From Streptomyces massasporeus (lineage in GTDB: Bacteria; Actinomycetota; Actinomycetes; Streptomycetales; Streptomycetaceae), in NCBI RefSeq assembly GCF_014648995.1, contig NZ_BMSE01000003.1, positions 372,001 through 436,000 on the forward strand: DNA of 64,000 nt. Direction: 5' to 3'. Of this stretch, positions 1-9,292 are shown piece after piece. Within the stretch, counting starts at the first letter, position 1. Each line of letters starts with the position of its first letter. The position numbers and the translations under genes are program-made. The notes under the pieces were generated by a model. The model had not been told where the DNA came from. It saw only the letters and a program-made list of their open reading frames with translations, and made no database searches.

Positions 1-10
1 GGGACGGCCG

Positions 11-613
11 CTACGGGCGCAGGGCGCGCAGCAGCAGGTCGGCCAGGTGGTCCGCGACCTGCTGGGGCGTGAGGGGCCCGTCGGGGCGGTACCAGGTCGA
101 CAGGTGGTGGACCGAGCCGAAGTGGTAGTCGACCACGAGGTCCGCCGGGGTCGCCTTGGAGAAGACGCCGGACTCCTGTCCCTCCTCCACGAGCGCGCGG
201 AAGCGTTCGTGGTAGCGGCGGCGCTCGGCGCGGACCTGCTTGTTCTTCTCGGGGCTGAGGTGGTGCATGGAGCGCCAGAAGATCATCGCGTCGTCGAGGC
301 TTTCGATGGTCGTCACCACGACGTCCGCGGCCGCGGCCCGCAGCCGCTTCTCCACCGGCTCGTCGGCACCGGCCACGGCGTCCAGCCGCTCCTGCTGGAT
401 GCGCAGGACGCGCGCGTACACCTCGTGCAGCAGGTCGTCCTTGGAGCCGAAGTAGTGGTACAGCGCCCCCTTGGTGACGCCGGCCGCCTCGACGATCTCC
501 TGCACCGAGGTGCGGTCGTAGCCCTGCTCGGCGAAGAGCCGGGTGGCGGCGGCCAGGAGCCGCTGAGGCACGGGCGTGCCGTCCGAGTCCGTGGTCCTGG
601 GCACTGCCGCCAC
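11..613 (-). CDS. TetR/AcrR family transcriptional regulator
   Basis: Predicted DNA-binding repressor of 200 residues. The N-terminal helix-turn-helix is clear (RLFAEQGYDRTSVQEIVEAA, then GVTKGALYHYFGSKDDLLHE), followed by an all-helical ligand-binding domain. I chose the GTG at 613 because it follows GGAAAGGCAG and begins just before the HTH; a longer in-frame extension to 772 runs inside the preceding ligase gene. It lies 19 bp behind the acyl-CoA ligase stop, so it is the last gene of an SDR-ligase-TetR operon and probably represses that operon through the palindrome at 3105-3121. The inducer is likely an acyl-CoA or related acid, by analogy with TetR proteins beside acyl-CoA ligases; that is inference. 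Confidence 0.9.
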   Translation of the reverse strand: MAAVPRTTDSDGTPVPQRLLAAATRLFAEQGYDRTSVQEIVEAAGVTKGALYHYFGSKDDLLHEVYARVLRIQQERLDAVAGADEPVEKRLRAAAADVVVTTIESLDDAMIFWRSMHHLSPEKNKQVRAERRRYHERFRALVEEGQESGVFSKATPADLVVDYHFGSVHHLSTWYRPDGPLTPQQVADHLADLLLRALRP

Positions 614-632
614 CTGCCTTTCCGTTCTGCTG

Positions 633-2297
633 TCAGTTGCCTTGCGTACGGGAACGCAGTTCCCGCCGGAGGATCTTCCCACTGGCCGTCTTCGGCAAGT
701 CCGGGAGGATCTCCACCTGGCGCGGATATTTGTAGGCGGCCAGTCTCTCCTTGCAGTAGGCGGCGAGTGCATCCGGGTCCGTGTCGGCGTCCGGCCGCAG
801 GCTGATGTACGCCTTGACGGTCTCCCCGCGGTACCCGTCGGGCACGCCGACGACGGCGGCCTCGCGCACCGCCGGGTGCGTGTAGAGGACGTCCTCTACC
901 TCGCGCGGCCACACCTTGAAGCCGGAGGCGTTGATCATGTCCTTCTTGCGGTCGACGACGTAGAGCCAGCCCTGTTCGTCCATGAAGCCGATGTCGCCGG
1001 TGCGCAGTTCGGCGCCGGGGAAGGTCTCGGCGGTGGCGTCGGGGCGGCGCCAGTAGCCGGGCACGACCTGCGGCCCCCGGACGACGATCTCGCCCTGCTC
1101 CCCGAAGGGCACCTCCTCGCCGGCGTCGTCGACGATCCGTACGACCGTGTCGGGGCCGGGCAGTCCCACGGCGAGGGTCCCGGACACCGGGTCGACCGGC
1201 GCCTCCAGACCGGGCGGCACGGAGGCGCAGGGCGCGGTGCACTCGGTCAGTCCGTAGCCGTTGCGAATGTACGGGCCGAAGCCGGCCCGGAACTTCTCCA
1301 CCAGGGCGGGCGGCAGCGGGGCGCCGCCGGAGGAGATCACCCGGAAGGAGGAGAAGTGGTCGCGGGTGACGGAGGGGTGAGCCGCCAGCGCCATGAAGGC
1401 CGTGGACGGTCCGACGGTGTAGTGCGGGCGGTGCTCGGCGAACGCGTCCAGCACCACGCCCGACTCGAAGCGGTAGGCCAGCACGAGCGTGCCCCGGCTG
1501 TTCAGGCAGGCGCCGAACTGGCAGACCATGCCGGTGATGTGGAACAGCGGCGCCAGCGCGAAGTACACGGGCCGCTCGGGCAGACCGAGGCCGGTCCGCT
1601 GCCGCTCGGCGTTGTACATGATGTTGCCGTGCGTGTTGGTGGCGCCCTTGGGCGTGCCGCTCGTGCCGGAGGTGTAGCTGATCAGCGCGATGTCGGAGGG
1701 GCTGGGATCACGGTCCTCGGGCGCCTTGTGTCCGGCCCGTGCCACGGTCACCAGGTCGTCGGCGTCGGGGGCCTGCGGCAGGCGCTCGAAGGTCAGCACG
1801 CGCGCGTCGTCGCGGCTCTGGAAGTCCAGCTCGCACCCGGTGAGCACGATCCGCACCGGCGAGTCGGCCGCCGTCTCGCGCAGATACGAATCCCAGGCCC
1901 GGTCCGAACAGATCAGCGCGGCGACCTCGCCGTCCTTCAGGACGTGGGCCACCTCGCCCGACTTGTACATCGGGTTGACGGGCACGACGACCGCGCCCGC
2001 CTTCCACGCGCCCAGCAGGGCGAGCACGAAGTGCGGGGAGTTCTGCAGCAGCACCGCGACCCGGTCGCCGCGCCGGAGACCGCGGGCCGCGAGGTGCCCG
2101 GCCACGGAGTCGCTGAGCTCGTCCACCTCCCGGTAGGTGAGCCGGCCGTCGAAGTAGGCCAGGAAGTCGCTGCCGGGCGTCTCGGCCACGGCGGCGCGCA
2201 GGGCGTGCACGAGGGAGCCGGCCGGGCTGATCGCGCCCTTCTGGGCGTCGCTGAGCAGGCCGAGCCAGGGCTTGGCCGCGTAACGGGACTCGGTCAC
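633..2297 (-). CDS. AMP-binding acyl-CoA synthetase (fatty-acid/carboxylate-CoA ligase)
   Basis: ANL-superfamily ligase of 554 residues that activates a carboxylic acid to an acyl-adenylate and then an acyl-CoA. Visible motifs are the phosphate loop YTSGTSGTPKG near residue 207, the adenine motif NGYGLTECTAP, the hinge region LRTGDIGFMDEQGW then DRKKDMINASG, and the C-terminal catalytic lysine in PKTASGKILRREL. The GTG at 2297 overlaps the TGA of the upstream SDR gene by 4 bases, which fixes the start and implies translational coupling. The partners (SDR and TetR) suggest catabolism of a fatty, branched or aromatic acid; the substrate cannot be read from sequence. Confidence 0.93.
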   Translation of the reverse strand: MTESRYAAKPWLGLLSDAQKGAISPAGSLVHALRAAVAETPGSDFLAYFDGRLTYREVDELSDSVAGHLAARGLRRGDRVAVLLQNSPHFVLALLGAWKAGAVVVPVNPMYKSGEVAHVLKDGEVAALICSDRAWDSYLRETAADSPVRIVLTGCELDFQSRDDARVLTFERLPQAPDADDLVTVARAGHKAPEDRDPSPSDIALISYTSGTSGTPKGATNTHGNIMYNAERQRTGLGLPERPVYFALAPLFHITGMVCQFGACLNSRGTLVLAYRFESGVVLDAFAEHRPHYTVGPSTAFMALAAHPSVTRDHFSSFRVISSGGAPLPPALVEKFRAGFGPYIRNGYGLTECTAPCASVPPGLEAPVDPVSGTLAVGLPGPDTVVRIVDDAGEEVPFGEQGEIVVRGPQVVPGYWRRPDATAETFPGAELRTGDIGFMDEQGWLYVVDRKKDMINASGFKVWPREVEDVLYTHPAVREAAVVGVPDGYRGETVKAYISLRPDADTDPDALAAYCKERLAAYKYPRQVEILPDLPKTASGKILRRELRSRTQGN

Positions 2298-3067
2298 CGG
2301 GCCTCCTCCCACTGCTGCTGGATGCGGTTCATGCCGGACAGCCACCGGTCGGGGTCACCGGCCCGGGCCTGGTGGTAGGCGGCGACCTCGGGGTGCGGCA
2401 GGATCAGGAAGCGGTCGGCCTCGATGCCCTGGAGCAGCGCGTCCGCCACGTCCTCCGGCTCGATCGCGGTCGGCCGCAGCACGAGGTCGCCCGCGCTGCC
2501 GGTGGCGGCGAGCATGTCGGTGCGGACGCCCTGCGGGCAGATCGCGTGGACCTTCACGCCCCGGTGCCGGTACGTCAGGGAGAGCCACTCGGCGAAGGCG
2601 AGCGCGCCGTGCTTGGTGACGGCGTAGGGCGCGGCGCCGATCATGGTGAGCAGCCCGGCGGCGGACACGGTGGAGACGAACCGGCCGCTGCCGCGCTCCA
2701 GCCAGGCGGGCAGCAGTTCCTGCGCGGCCCGCACATGAGCCATGACGTTCACGTCCCAGGACAGGGCCCACGCCTTCTCGTCCAGCGGCTGCCCGGGTGC
2801 GATGCCGTCGGCGGCGACACCGGCGTTGGCGCAGTAGACGTCGACGGTCCCGCCGAGCGCGTCGCGGGCGTCGGCGACGATCGCCGAGGCGTCGCCGGGC
2901 ACCGCGATGCCGCCGATGTCGTCCGCGACCTGCTTGGCCCGCTCGGCGTCGAGGTCGTTGACGACGACCCGGGCCCCTTCGGCGGCGAACCGCCGGGCGA
3001 GCGCGGCCCCGATCCCGCCGCCGGCCCCCGTGACAACGACTCCGGCCTCTTGAAAGGCTCCCACCAT
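2294..3067 (-). CDS. SDR family NAD(P)-dependent oxidoreductase
   Basis: Classical short-chain dehydrogenase of 257 residues. It shows the cofactor motif TGAGGGIGAA at the N-terminus, an acidic residue after strand 2 (VVVNDLD) that favours NAD, the NAG motif in YCANAGVA, and the catalytic YAVTK with Tyr near 147 and Lys near 151. The ATG at 3067 has a strong upstream GAGGAGA. It is the first gene of the operon and overlaps the ligase start by 4 bases. A likely role is oxidation of a hydroxyacyl or alcohol intermediate made from the acid activated by the ligase. Confidence 0.92.
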   Translation of the reverse strand: MVGAFQEAGVVVTGAGGGIGAALARRFAAEGARVVVNDLDAERAKQVADDIGGIAVPGDASAIVADARDALGGTVDVYCANAGVAADGIAPGQPLDEKAWALSWDVNVMAHVRAAQELLPAWLERGSGRFVSTVSAAGLLTMIGAAPYAVTKHGALAFAEWLSLTYRHRGVKVHAICPQGVRTDMLAATGSAGDLVLRPTAIEPEDVADALLQGIEADRFLILPHPEVAAYHQARAGDPDRWLSGMNRIQQQWEEAR

Positions 3068-3104
3068 CGGTCTCCTCAATCGCGGCTCAGGCAATGGCGC
3101 CAGA

Positions 3105-3121
3105 CTAACCGGTCGGTATGT
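3105..3121. promoter_or_regulatory. Probable TetR operator upstream of the SDR operon
   Basis: On the minus strand the site reads ACATACCGACCGGTTAG, an imperfect dyad with a 2-base centre, 38 bp upstream of the SDR start. Nearly the same sequence occurs at 19021-19037 (before the MFS symporter) and 30766-30783 (before the molybdopterin oxidoreductase). The operon's own TetR is the obvious candidate binder. Confidence 0.55.
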
Positions 3122-3154
3122 ACCAGGGAAGGGGTGCCGCCCGCGCCCTTGAAA

Positions 3155-3526
3155 GGGCCGCGGGAACGCCCCGAAAGGGGCGCGGGGAACTGCGCGACAA
3201 GCCACACCGCCCCGCAGCCTCCCCACAACCCGCGGGAGCGCATACCGTGCCCATGCCGACCGTCCCCGCTCAAGAAGGGCCGCGGGGAACGCCCCGAAAG
3301 GGGCGCGGGGAACTGCGCGACAAGCCACACCCGCCCCGCAGCCTCCCCACAACCCGCGGAAGCGCATACCGTGCCCATGCCGACCGTCCCCGCTCAAGAA
3401 GGGCCGCGGGGAACGCCCCGAAAGGGGCGCGGGGAACTGCGCGACAAGCCACAGGCGGCCCGCGGCCTCCCCACGACCCGCGGGAGCGCATACCGTGCCC
3501 ATGCCGACCGTCCCCGCTCAAGGAGG
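3155..3526. repeat. Three tandem ~122-124 bp repeats upstream of the DUF1343 gene
   Basis: Near-identical units begin at 3155, 3277 and 3401. Each carries the hairpin CGCCCC-GAAA-GGGGCG (first copy 3167-3182), then GCGGGGAACTGCGCGACAAG, a spacer with CCCCGCAGCCTCCCCAC, and ends in CGTCCCCGCTCAAGAAGG. In the last copy the end reads CTCAAGGAGG and serves as the ribosome binding site of the gene at 3534. The repeats fill the gap 3068-3533, in which I find no gene. Expansion of the promoter/leader segment by unequal crossing-over is the simplest reading. Confidence 0.9.
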
Positions 3527-3533
3527 TCACCCT

Positions 3534-4769
3534 ATGCGCCCTTCCAGACGAGCCGTCATCACCACCGCCACGGCGGCAGCCGTATCGGCCACGTCCACCG
3601 CGTCCGCCGCCCAGCGCCGCAGGCGACTGCGCACCGGCTTCGAACGACTCGCCCAGGACGGCTACTCCCTGCTCGACGGCCAGAAGGTCGGCATCGTCAC
3701 CAACCCCACCGGCATCACCCGCGACGCCCGTCACATCGTCGACGTCATGCACGCCGACACCCGTGTCGACCTCACCGCCGTCTTCGGCCCGGAGCACGGC
3801 TTCCGCGGTACCGCCCAGGCCGGCGGCTCCGAGGGCCGTTACGACGACCCGGCGACCGGCCTGCCCGTCTACGACACGTACCTCAAGAGCGGCCGGGCGC
3901 TCGCGGACATCTTCACCGCGTCCGGTGTGGACACGGTCGTCTTCGACATCCAGGACGTCGGCGCCCGCTTCTACACGTACATCTGGACGCTGTACGACTG
4001 CATGGAGGCCGCCCAGTTCGCCGGCAAGCGGTTCGTCGTACTGGACCGGCCGAACCCGGTGACCGGCCGCGCGGCCCTCGGCCCGGTCCTGCACAAGGAG
4101 TTCGCCACGTTCGTCGGGCGGCAGCCCGTCTCACAGGCCCACGGGATGACCGTCGCCGAGCTGGCGCGGCTGTTCAACGGGGAGTTCCTGACCGAGGCCG
4201 TACCGCTGGAGACCGTGACGATGTCGGGCTGGAGGCGCTCGGACTTCTACGACGCCTCCGGGCTGCCCTGGGTGCCGCCGAGCCCGAACATGCCGACGCC
4301 GGAGACGGCCCTGGTGTACTCGGGGACGTGTCTGTTCGAGGGCACGAACCTGTCGGAGGGGCGCGGCACCACCCGGCCGTTCGAGCTGCTGGGCGCGGAG
4401 GGCGTCGACCGGCGCTGGGCGGCCGCGGCGAACGAACTCGCCCTGCCCGGGGTCCGGTTCAGGGAGGCCTACTTCGCGCCCACCTTCTCGAAGTTCCAGG
4501 GGAAGACGATCGGCGGTGTGCAGGTCCATGTGCACGACCGGGCGGCCTTCGATCCGGTCCGCACGGGGATCGCCCTGCTCGTCACCGCCAAGCAGGTCTG
4601 GAGCGGTTTCGCCTGGCGCCCGGACAACTGGATCGACAAGCTCACCGGCTCCACCCGCGTGCGGACGATGATCGACGCGGGCGCGGCCACCGACGAGGTG
4701 GTGGCGGGGTGGCAGGGGGATCTGGCGGCGTTCCGCAGGACGCGGCGGACGTACCTGCTCTACCGCTGA
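3534..4769 (+). CDS. DUF1343 protein, NamZ-type exo-beta-N-acetylmuramidase (GH171)
   Basis: Exported protein of 411 residues. The N-terminus SRRAVITTATAAAVSATSTA is a twin-arginine-like signal peptide followed by AQRR. The rest matches DUF1343, with conserved blocks VFGPEHGFRG, FDIQDVGARFYTYIW, VVLDRPNPV and EGTNLSEGRGTTRPFE. The family is known from Bacillus NamZ/YbbC, which removes MurNAc from the non-reducing end of peptidoglycan fragments, so a role in wall turnover or recycling is expected. The start at 3534 has an ideal AAGGAGG seven bases upstream, formed by the end of a tandem repeat. No other muropeptide-recycling gene is adjacent. Confidence 0.85.
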   Translation: MRPSRRAVITTATAAAVSATSTASAAQRRRRLRTGFERLAQDGYSLLDGQKVGIVTNPTGITRDARHIVDVMHADTRVDLTAVFGPEHGFRGTAQAGGSEGRYDDPATGLPVYDTYLKSGRALADIFTASGVDTVVFDIQDVGARFYTYIWTLYDCMEAAQFAGKRFVVLDRPNPVTGRAALGPVLHKEFATFVGRQPVSQAHGMTVAELARLFNGEFLTEAVPLETVTMSGWRRSDFYDASGLPWVPPSPNMPTPETALVYSGTCLFEGTNLSEGRGTTRPFELLGAEGVDRRWAAAANELALPGVRFREAYFAPTFSKFQGKTIGGVQVHVHDRAAFDPVRTGIALLVTAKQVWSGFAWRPDNWIDKLTGSTRVRTMIDAGAATDEVVAGWQGDLAAFRRTRRTYLLYR

Positions 4770-4860
4770 GGCGAATGCGCCCGTGACGTATGGCCAAGCT
4801 CCCCCGTTGGCAGGACGATGCGCCACATCGTGGCGTCACCCGGGGACCAGGGGGCCTGTC

Positions 4861-6177
4861 ATGGCGGATCCGGCGATGAGTGTGACTCCCTACTGGGAGC
4901 TGACCTTCGACGCGGACGGGGACCCCGGGGACCGCGGGCGCGACCGGCTGCTCGCCGGGGTGCGGGAGCGGGGCGTGCGCGATCTGATCGTCTTCGCGCA
5001 CGGCTGGAACACCGACCGCTCGGGCGCGACCCGCCTCTACGACCGCTTCCTCGCGCCCGTGCCGCGGCTGGCTCCGGCGGCCCGGGTCGGATACGTCGGG
5101 GTGCTGTGGCCGGCGATGCGGTTCTCGGACGAGCCGATCCCGGACTTCCCGCGGGCCGTGGCGGCCGAGCCGGCGAGGCGTCCGGTGCTGGACAAGGACA
5201 CCCGGCACGCGCTGCTGGAGACGTTCCCGGGCCGGGCGATCCTGGTCGACCAGATCGCCCGGCTGCTAGAGCAGCAGCCGCCGGAGGAGGCCGAACTGGA
5301 GGAGTTCGGGCGGCTGGTGCGGACGCTGGTGGAGGTGGTGGCGCCCGGGCCGCAGGCCCTGTTCGCGGCGGACACGGTGGCGGAGGGCGTGCCGCAGAGC
5401 GAGCCGGAGATGTTCGCCGGGTCGTCGGCGGCGGCCTGCGAGGAGTTCGCGCGGGCACTGGCGGAGCTCGAAGCGGCCGGGGCGCAGGAGGGATTCAGGA
5501 TCCCCAACCCCTGGGACGGTGCGCACGAACTGCTGCGGCAGGCGACGTACTACGCGATGAAGCGGCGTGCGGGAACCGTCGGGGAGCGGGGTCTGGGCCG
5601 GGTCGTCGGGCAGCTCGCGAAGGCGGCTCCGACGGTGCGGGTGCACCTGGTGGGGCACAGTTTCGGCGCGCGGCTGGTGTCGTTCGCGCTGCGGGGCCTG
5701 CCCGAGGGCGTGCGCACGGTGAAGTCGGTGACGCTGCTCCAAGGGGCCTTCTCGCACTACGCGTTCGCGGCCCGGCTGCCGCACGACGCCCGGGCCGGAG
5801 GGGTGCTCCAGGGGCAGCAGAACCGCGTCGACGGGCCCCTGGTGTGCTGCCACTCCCGGCACGACGCGGCCCTGGGGACGATGTACCCGCTGGCCTCGCG
5901 GATGGCGGGCGACAGCCGGTCGGCCGGCGAACTGGACACGGGGCGGGCCCTGGGCGTCAAGTGGGGCGCGATGGGCCACGACGGGGTGCAGGCGGTGCCG
6001 GGCACGCGCGCGTACACCCTGGCCGAGGCCCTGGAGGCGAGACTGCCCGCCTCGGGGTGCGTGAACGTCGACGCGGCCGCGGTGGTCCGACGCGGCGGGC
6101 CGCCGGCCGGTGCGCACAGCGACATCCTGCACGCGGAGCTGGCCCGGCTGGTGCTGGCGGCGGGCCGCGTGCGCTGA
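4861..6177 (+). CDS. Alpha/beta-hydrolase fold protein, possible serine esterase/lipase
   Basis: Predicted cytoplasmic protein of 438 residues. It has an oxyanion-hole-like IVFAHGWN near residue 40 and the nucleophile elbow VHLVGHSFGAR (GHSFG) near residue 265, then a C-terminal GHDGVQ segment that could supply the histidine. No signal peptide or membrane helix is evident. I used ATG 4861; ATG 4876 (MSVTPYW) is an alternative. Streptomyces genomes carry this family as a conserved hydrolase of unknown substrate. It stands alone, 91 bp after the muramidase gene and converging on the penicillin-acylase gene. Confidence 0.7.
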   Translation: MADPAMSVTPYWELTFDADGDPGDRGRDRLLAGVRERGVRDLIVFAHGWNTDRSGATRLYDRFLAPVPRLAPAARVGYVGVLWPAMRFSDEPIPDFPRAVAAEPARRPVLDKDTRHALLETFPGRAILVDQIARLLEQQPPEEAELEEFGRLVRTLVEVVAPGPQALFAADTVAEGVPQSEPEMFAGSSAAACEEFARALAELEAAGAQEGFRIPNPWDGAHELLRQATYYAMKRRAGTVGERGLGRVVGQLAKAAPTVRVHLVGHSFGARLVSFALRGLPEGVRTVKSVTLLQGAFSHYAFAARLPHDARAGGVLQGQQNRVDGPLVCCHSRHDAALGTMYPLASRMAGDSRSAGELDTGRALGVKWGAMGHDGVQAVPGTRAYTLAEALEARLPASGCVNVDAAAVVRRGGPPAGAHSDILHAELARLVLAAGRVR

Positions 6178-6195
6178 CCCGCCACCGGTTCACGC

Positions 6196-6246
6196 GTCAC
6201 CGGTGTGAGGTGGTCACCGGTGTGAGGTGGTCACCGGTGTGAGGTG
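6196..6246. repeat. Three perfect 17-bp direct repeats
   Basis: GTCACCGGTGTGAGGTG occurs three times head to tail (6196, 6213, 6230) between two convergent genes. The third copy supplies the last codons and stop of the penicillin-acylase gene on the minus strand, so copy-number change would alter sequence only downstream of that stop. Confidence 0.95.
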
Positions 6247-9029
6247 AACTCCACGACCTGCTGGTAGGTCGGCCGGTTCTGCCAGCCGATCTTGCCGTGC
6301 TTGATTCCGCCGAGGGTGCGGTGGTTGATCGAGTCGGCGCACCACTGGTCGCCCGCCGCGCACACGTCGTCGCCGGGGTAGACCTGGGCCGCGGTCTTCG
6401 CGGCCGCCTGCTTCAGGGTGCCGATGAGGGTGTCCCGGCAGGCTCCGAGGTCGCCGTCGCCGCAGTACGTGCGGGCCAGCGGACCCTTCACCTGCTCACC
6501 GAGGACCGTGCGGATGTCCTTGTCGACGTAGCTCCACCAGCCGTACTGGAAGGAGCTTCCCGCGTGGGAGCCGGTCGGGCCGTGCGCGGCCGAGGGGGAC
6601 TCGTCGACGGGGAGGTTGGCGGTGACTGCCGTGTAGAGGTCGCTGCCGAGGCCCGGTTCGAACTCGGCCTTGACCAGGAGCGGCCACCAGGCGTCCAGGA
6701 TGCGGATCGCGTCGGCGTCGGCGTACTTCTTCGAGCCGGCGGCGGTCTCCGTGCGCTTGCCGCCGGCGGCGACCCAGGCCTGGAGTTTGCCGACGGCGGC
6801 CGACGCGGCCGGGTCGGTGACGGGGGAGCTGGTGACGACCTTCAGGAGCTTGGGCAGGACGTCCTCGGCCCGCAGGTCCGCCAGTGCGGCGTCGGCCATG
6901 GCCTTCACCAGGGCGGCCCGGGTCACCCCGCCCTGCTGCACCAGCTTCTTCACCCGGTCCTCGAGGAGGTTGCCGCGGTGGACCGAGCCGTTGCCCCAGG
7001 GCGCGGTCGTGTAGTCCCTGGCCTGCTTGTTGTTCCAGGAGACGTAGTAGTCCTGGTCGGTGGAGTTCGGGTGGGCGGAGGGCGGGGTGTAGTCGGCGGT
7101 GTTGGTCGCCGGGTTCCAGCCGCGCCACTCGTACGCCGGCCGCGCCCACACCGGGAACTCGGCGTCGACACCGGACGCGCGGACCGGGTTGTCGCCGCTG
7201 TTGTAGTACGCGGTGTGCTCGGAGTCGGCGTAGAACCAGTTGAAGGTGTAGTTGATGTGCTGGACGGCCTTCTGGAAGGTGTCCGGGCCCTTGACGTAGT
7301 CCGGGTCGTTCAGCATCTGGAAGCCGATGATGGAGTCGGCCTCGTGCATGAAGGACGAGCGCAGGGTGGTGTAGGCGACCTTCTTGCCGCCGACCGTCGC
7401 GCGGTACTCGACGGGGCCGTACTTCGTGCGCCAGACGCGCATGGTGTACGAGCCGGCCGCGGTGCCGTCGGCGACCGTGGGCTTCCAGGCGTTCCTCTGC
7501 TCGATCTTCTCCATCGGCGTGCAGGTGCCGCGGTACAGGTAGTGGTGGTCGTCCTGGCACAGTTCGACGGCGTAGGAGTCGATGATGTCCTGGCCGGAGG
7601 TCGTGGCGCTCCACGCGTAGTCCTGGCCGCGGCCGAGCTCGACGTACATGCTCAGGCCCGCGAAGGAGGCGCCGCGGGCGCTGATGCCCGGGCCCTGGAT
7701 CTCCTGGAGCAGGAGCAGCTGGGGGGCGAAGTAGCCGGTCTGCGGGCCGAACACGGCGACGGGGTGGCCACTGGCGGTGTGCTCGCCGCCGACCACGAGG
7801 GCGTTGGACATGCCGCGCTTGGCGGAGGACCGGGCGGCCTTCGCGGCGTCGCCGGACGCACGGGTCGCACCGGCGGTCGTGGCACTGCCGGTGCGGTCGT
7901 ACACGAGCGGCTCGGGCTCCACCGAGCCGGCGTCGGGCAGGGCCGCGCCCTGCGGGTCGGCCGGCTTGGTGCCGTACGGGAAGCTGCCGCCCTGCTGGGT
8001 GAGGACGGCCTCCGGGTCGTTGCGCATCCGGAAGGACTCCCAGACCTTGGTGCCCTCGGTGACCCCGTACTTCTCCTGGGCGGCCAGGAGCGAGAGGGCG
8101 TTGTTCACCTCGCCGCCTCCGCCGGAGCCGAACAGCGCGCCGATGACGGAGGCCAGCGCGACCAGGTCGGTGATCTTGAAGTGCTCGATGGTTCCGGCAT
8201 TGGTGACTGAGTCCTTGTGCCCGGTGAGTACGTACTCACCGGGGAAGGTGCGCCCGCTGTCGGAGGCGTCGATGTAGGAGTTGATGCCGTCGAGGTAGGC
8301 CCTGGCGTCGGCGAGGGCCTGCTGTCCGCGTTCGCCGTTGGTGGCCACGGCGTTGTCGATCTGCGCCTGCAGATCGGCCTCGCTGTACGGGGCGTGCCGC
8401 CAGAACTGCTGCTCGAGTCCCTGGTTGGAGGGCGCACCGCCCGCGAAGGAGGTCAGCTGACCGCGCCCGACGTGCCGGAAGACGTCCATCAGCCACAGCC
8501 GGTCCTGGGCCGCCGCATAGCCGGCGCCGAACTCCGTGCCGTATCTGGTGGTACCGGTGATGTGCGGCACACCGGTCTTCTTGTCCCGGACGATCGTCAC
8601 GTCACCGCGTCCGGCGGGTTTGACGCTGGAGGCGACCTGGTCGGCGGGGACCCCGAAGGACGCGTCGTTGAAGAAGTTGTTGATCTTGTCATTGGTGAGG
8701 CCGGGGTAGCCCTTGGCCAGGCTGACGTAGGGCCCGAGCTGGTCCTCGGCGTGCTCGGGCTGGGTGCCGAAGGCCTGGTTGAGGAGGATCTGGGCGAGGG
8801 TGGCGTTGCCGTTCTGGCCGGGCGGGAGGATGTCCGAACACTGGTTGCCGCAGTGGTCGTTCGCCGCGGCGGTGACCTGCGCTGCCGCTGTTTCCGAAGC
8901 GGCAGCCGGGGCAAGCGGCGACAAGAGACCTGCGATCAGGGTGCATACCGATGCTGTCTTCAGGAACCCGGGGATTCCGCTGGGAGTTCTCATTCTGTCG
9001 AGAACGGTGCGTGGGGCACGCCGTGGCAT
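6231..9029 (-). CDS. Penicillin acylase family protein (Ntn hydrolase), secreted
   Basis: Large secreted N-terminal-nucleophile hydrolase of 932 residues. The start at 9029 has GGGAGGAG upstream and opens a signal peptide ending near PLAPAAASETAAA. The alpha-chain part includes TGTTRYGTEFGAGYAAAQDRLW. The autoprocessing site is KRGMSNALVVGG, with Ser near residue 408 expected to become the N-terminal nucleophile of the beta chain. Family members hydrolyse amides of penicillins, acyl-homoserine lactones or cyclic lipopeptides, and several Streptomyces ones are exported acylases. The length and the long C-terminal beta-chain resemble aculeacin-A/AHL acylases, so lipid-amide substrates are plausible. 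It is monocistronic. Confidence 0.9.
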   Translation of the reverse strand: MPRRAPRTVLDRMRTPSGIPGFLKTASVCTLIAGLLSPLAPAAASETAAAQVTAAANDHCGNQCSDILPPGQNGNATLAQILLNQAFGTQPEHAEDQLGPYVSLAKGYPGLTNDKINNFFNDASFGVPADQVASSVKPAGRGDVTIVRDKKTGVPHITGTTRYGTEFGAGYAAAQDRLWLMDVFRHVGRGQLTSFAGGAPSNQGLEQQFWRHAPYSEADLQAQIDNAVATNGERGQQALADARAYLDGINSYIDASDSGRTFPGEYVLTGHKDSVTNAGTIEHFKITDLVALASVIGALFGSGGGGEVNNALSLLAAQEKYGVTEGTKVWESFRMRNDPEAVLTQQGGSFPYGTKPADPQGAALPDAGSVEPEPLVYDRTGSATTAGATRASGDAAKAARSSAKRGMSNALVVGGEHTASGHPVAVFGPQTGYFAPQLLLLQEIQGPGISARGASFAGLSMYVELGRGQDYAWSATTSGQDIIDSYAVELCQDDHHYLYRGTCTPMEKIEQRNAWKPTVADGTAAGSYTMRVWRTKYGPVEYRATVGGKKVAYTTLRSSFMHEADSIIGFQMLNDPDYVKGPDTFQKAVQHINYTFNWFYADSEHTAYYNSGDNPVRASGVDAEFPVWARPAYEWRGWNPATNTADYTPPSAHPNSTDQDYYVSWNNKQARDYTTAPWGNGSVHRGNLLEDRVKKLVQQGGVTRAALVKAMADAALADLRAEDVLPKLLKVVTSSPVTDPAASAAVGKLQAWVAAGGKRTETAAGSKKYADADAIRILDAWWPLLVKAEFEPGLGSDLYTAVTANLPVDESPSAAHGPTGSHAGSSFQYGWWSYVDKDIRTVLGEQVKGPLARTYCGDGDLGACRDTLIGTLKQAAAKTAAQVYPGDDVCAAGDQWCADSINHRTLGGIKHGKIGWQNRPTYQQVVEFTSHR

Positions 9030-9292
9030 GGGGGCTCCTCCCGACGGGGGTGGGCGGGATGTTACCGCCGGTATCCCCCGGCTTGAAGATGAACAAGCGT
9101 CACTTTTTGAAGTCAGCACAACAGGCACACGGATCACGGCAGTCGACTCGCGAGCCTCTTCGGGCCGCTTATGGAGGCCATTTGAAATCGGATGGAGCCG
9201 ATTCGCTTGTCGATACGTCTATTCGGCGACGTCCGTACGACGACGCCGAAGTGACCGGATTACAGGTGCAGGTGTGACGGAGGTGCAGGACG

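Noticed and set aside
2294..3502. Extended SDR protein with an extra 145 N-terminal residues
   Set aside because: The extension is a translation of the tandem repeats; the SDR fold begins at ATG 3067 with a strong ribosome binding site.
576..4786. Long plus-strand open frames (about 600 and 800 codons) opposite the ligase and SDR operon
   Set aside because: They are antisense to genes with clear domain motifs, give low-complexity Arg/Gly/Val-rich translations, and exist because high GC content removes stop codons.
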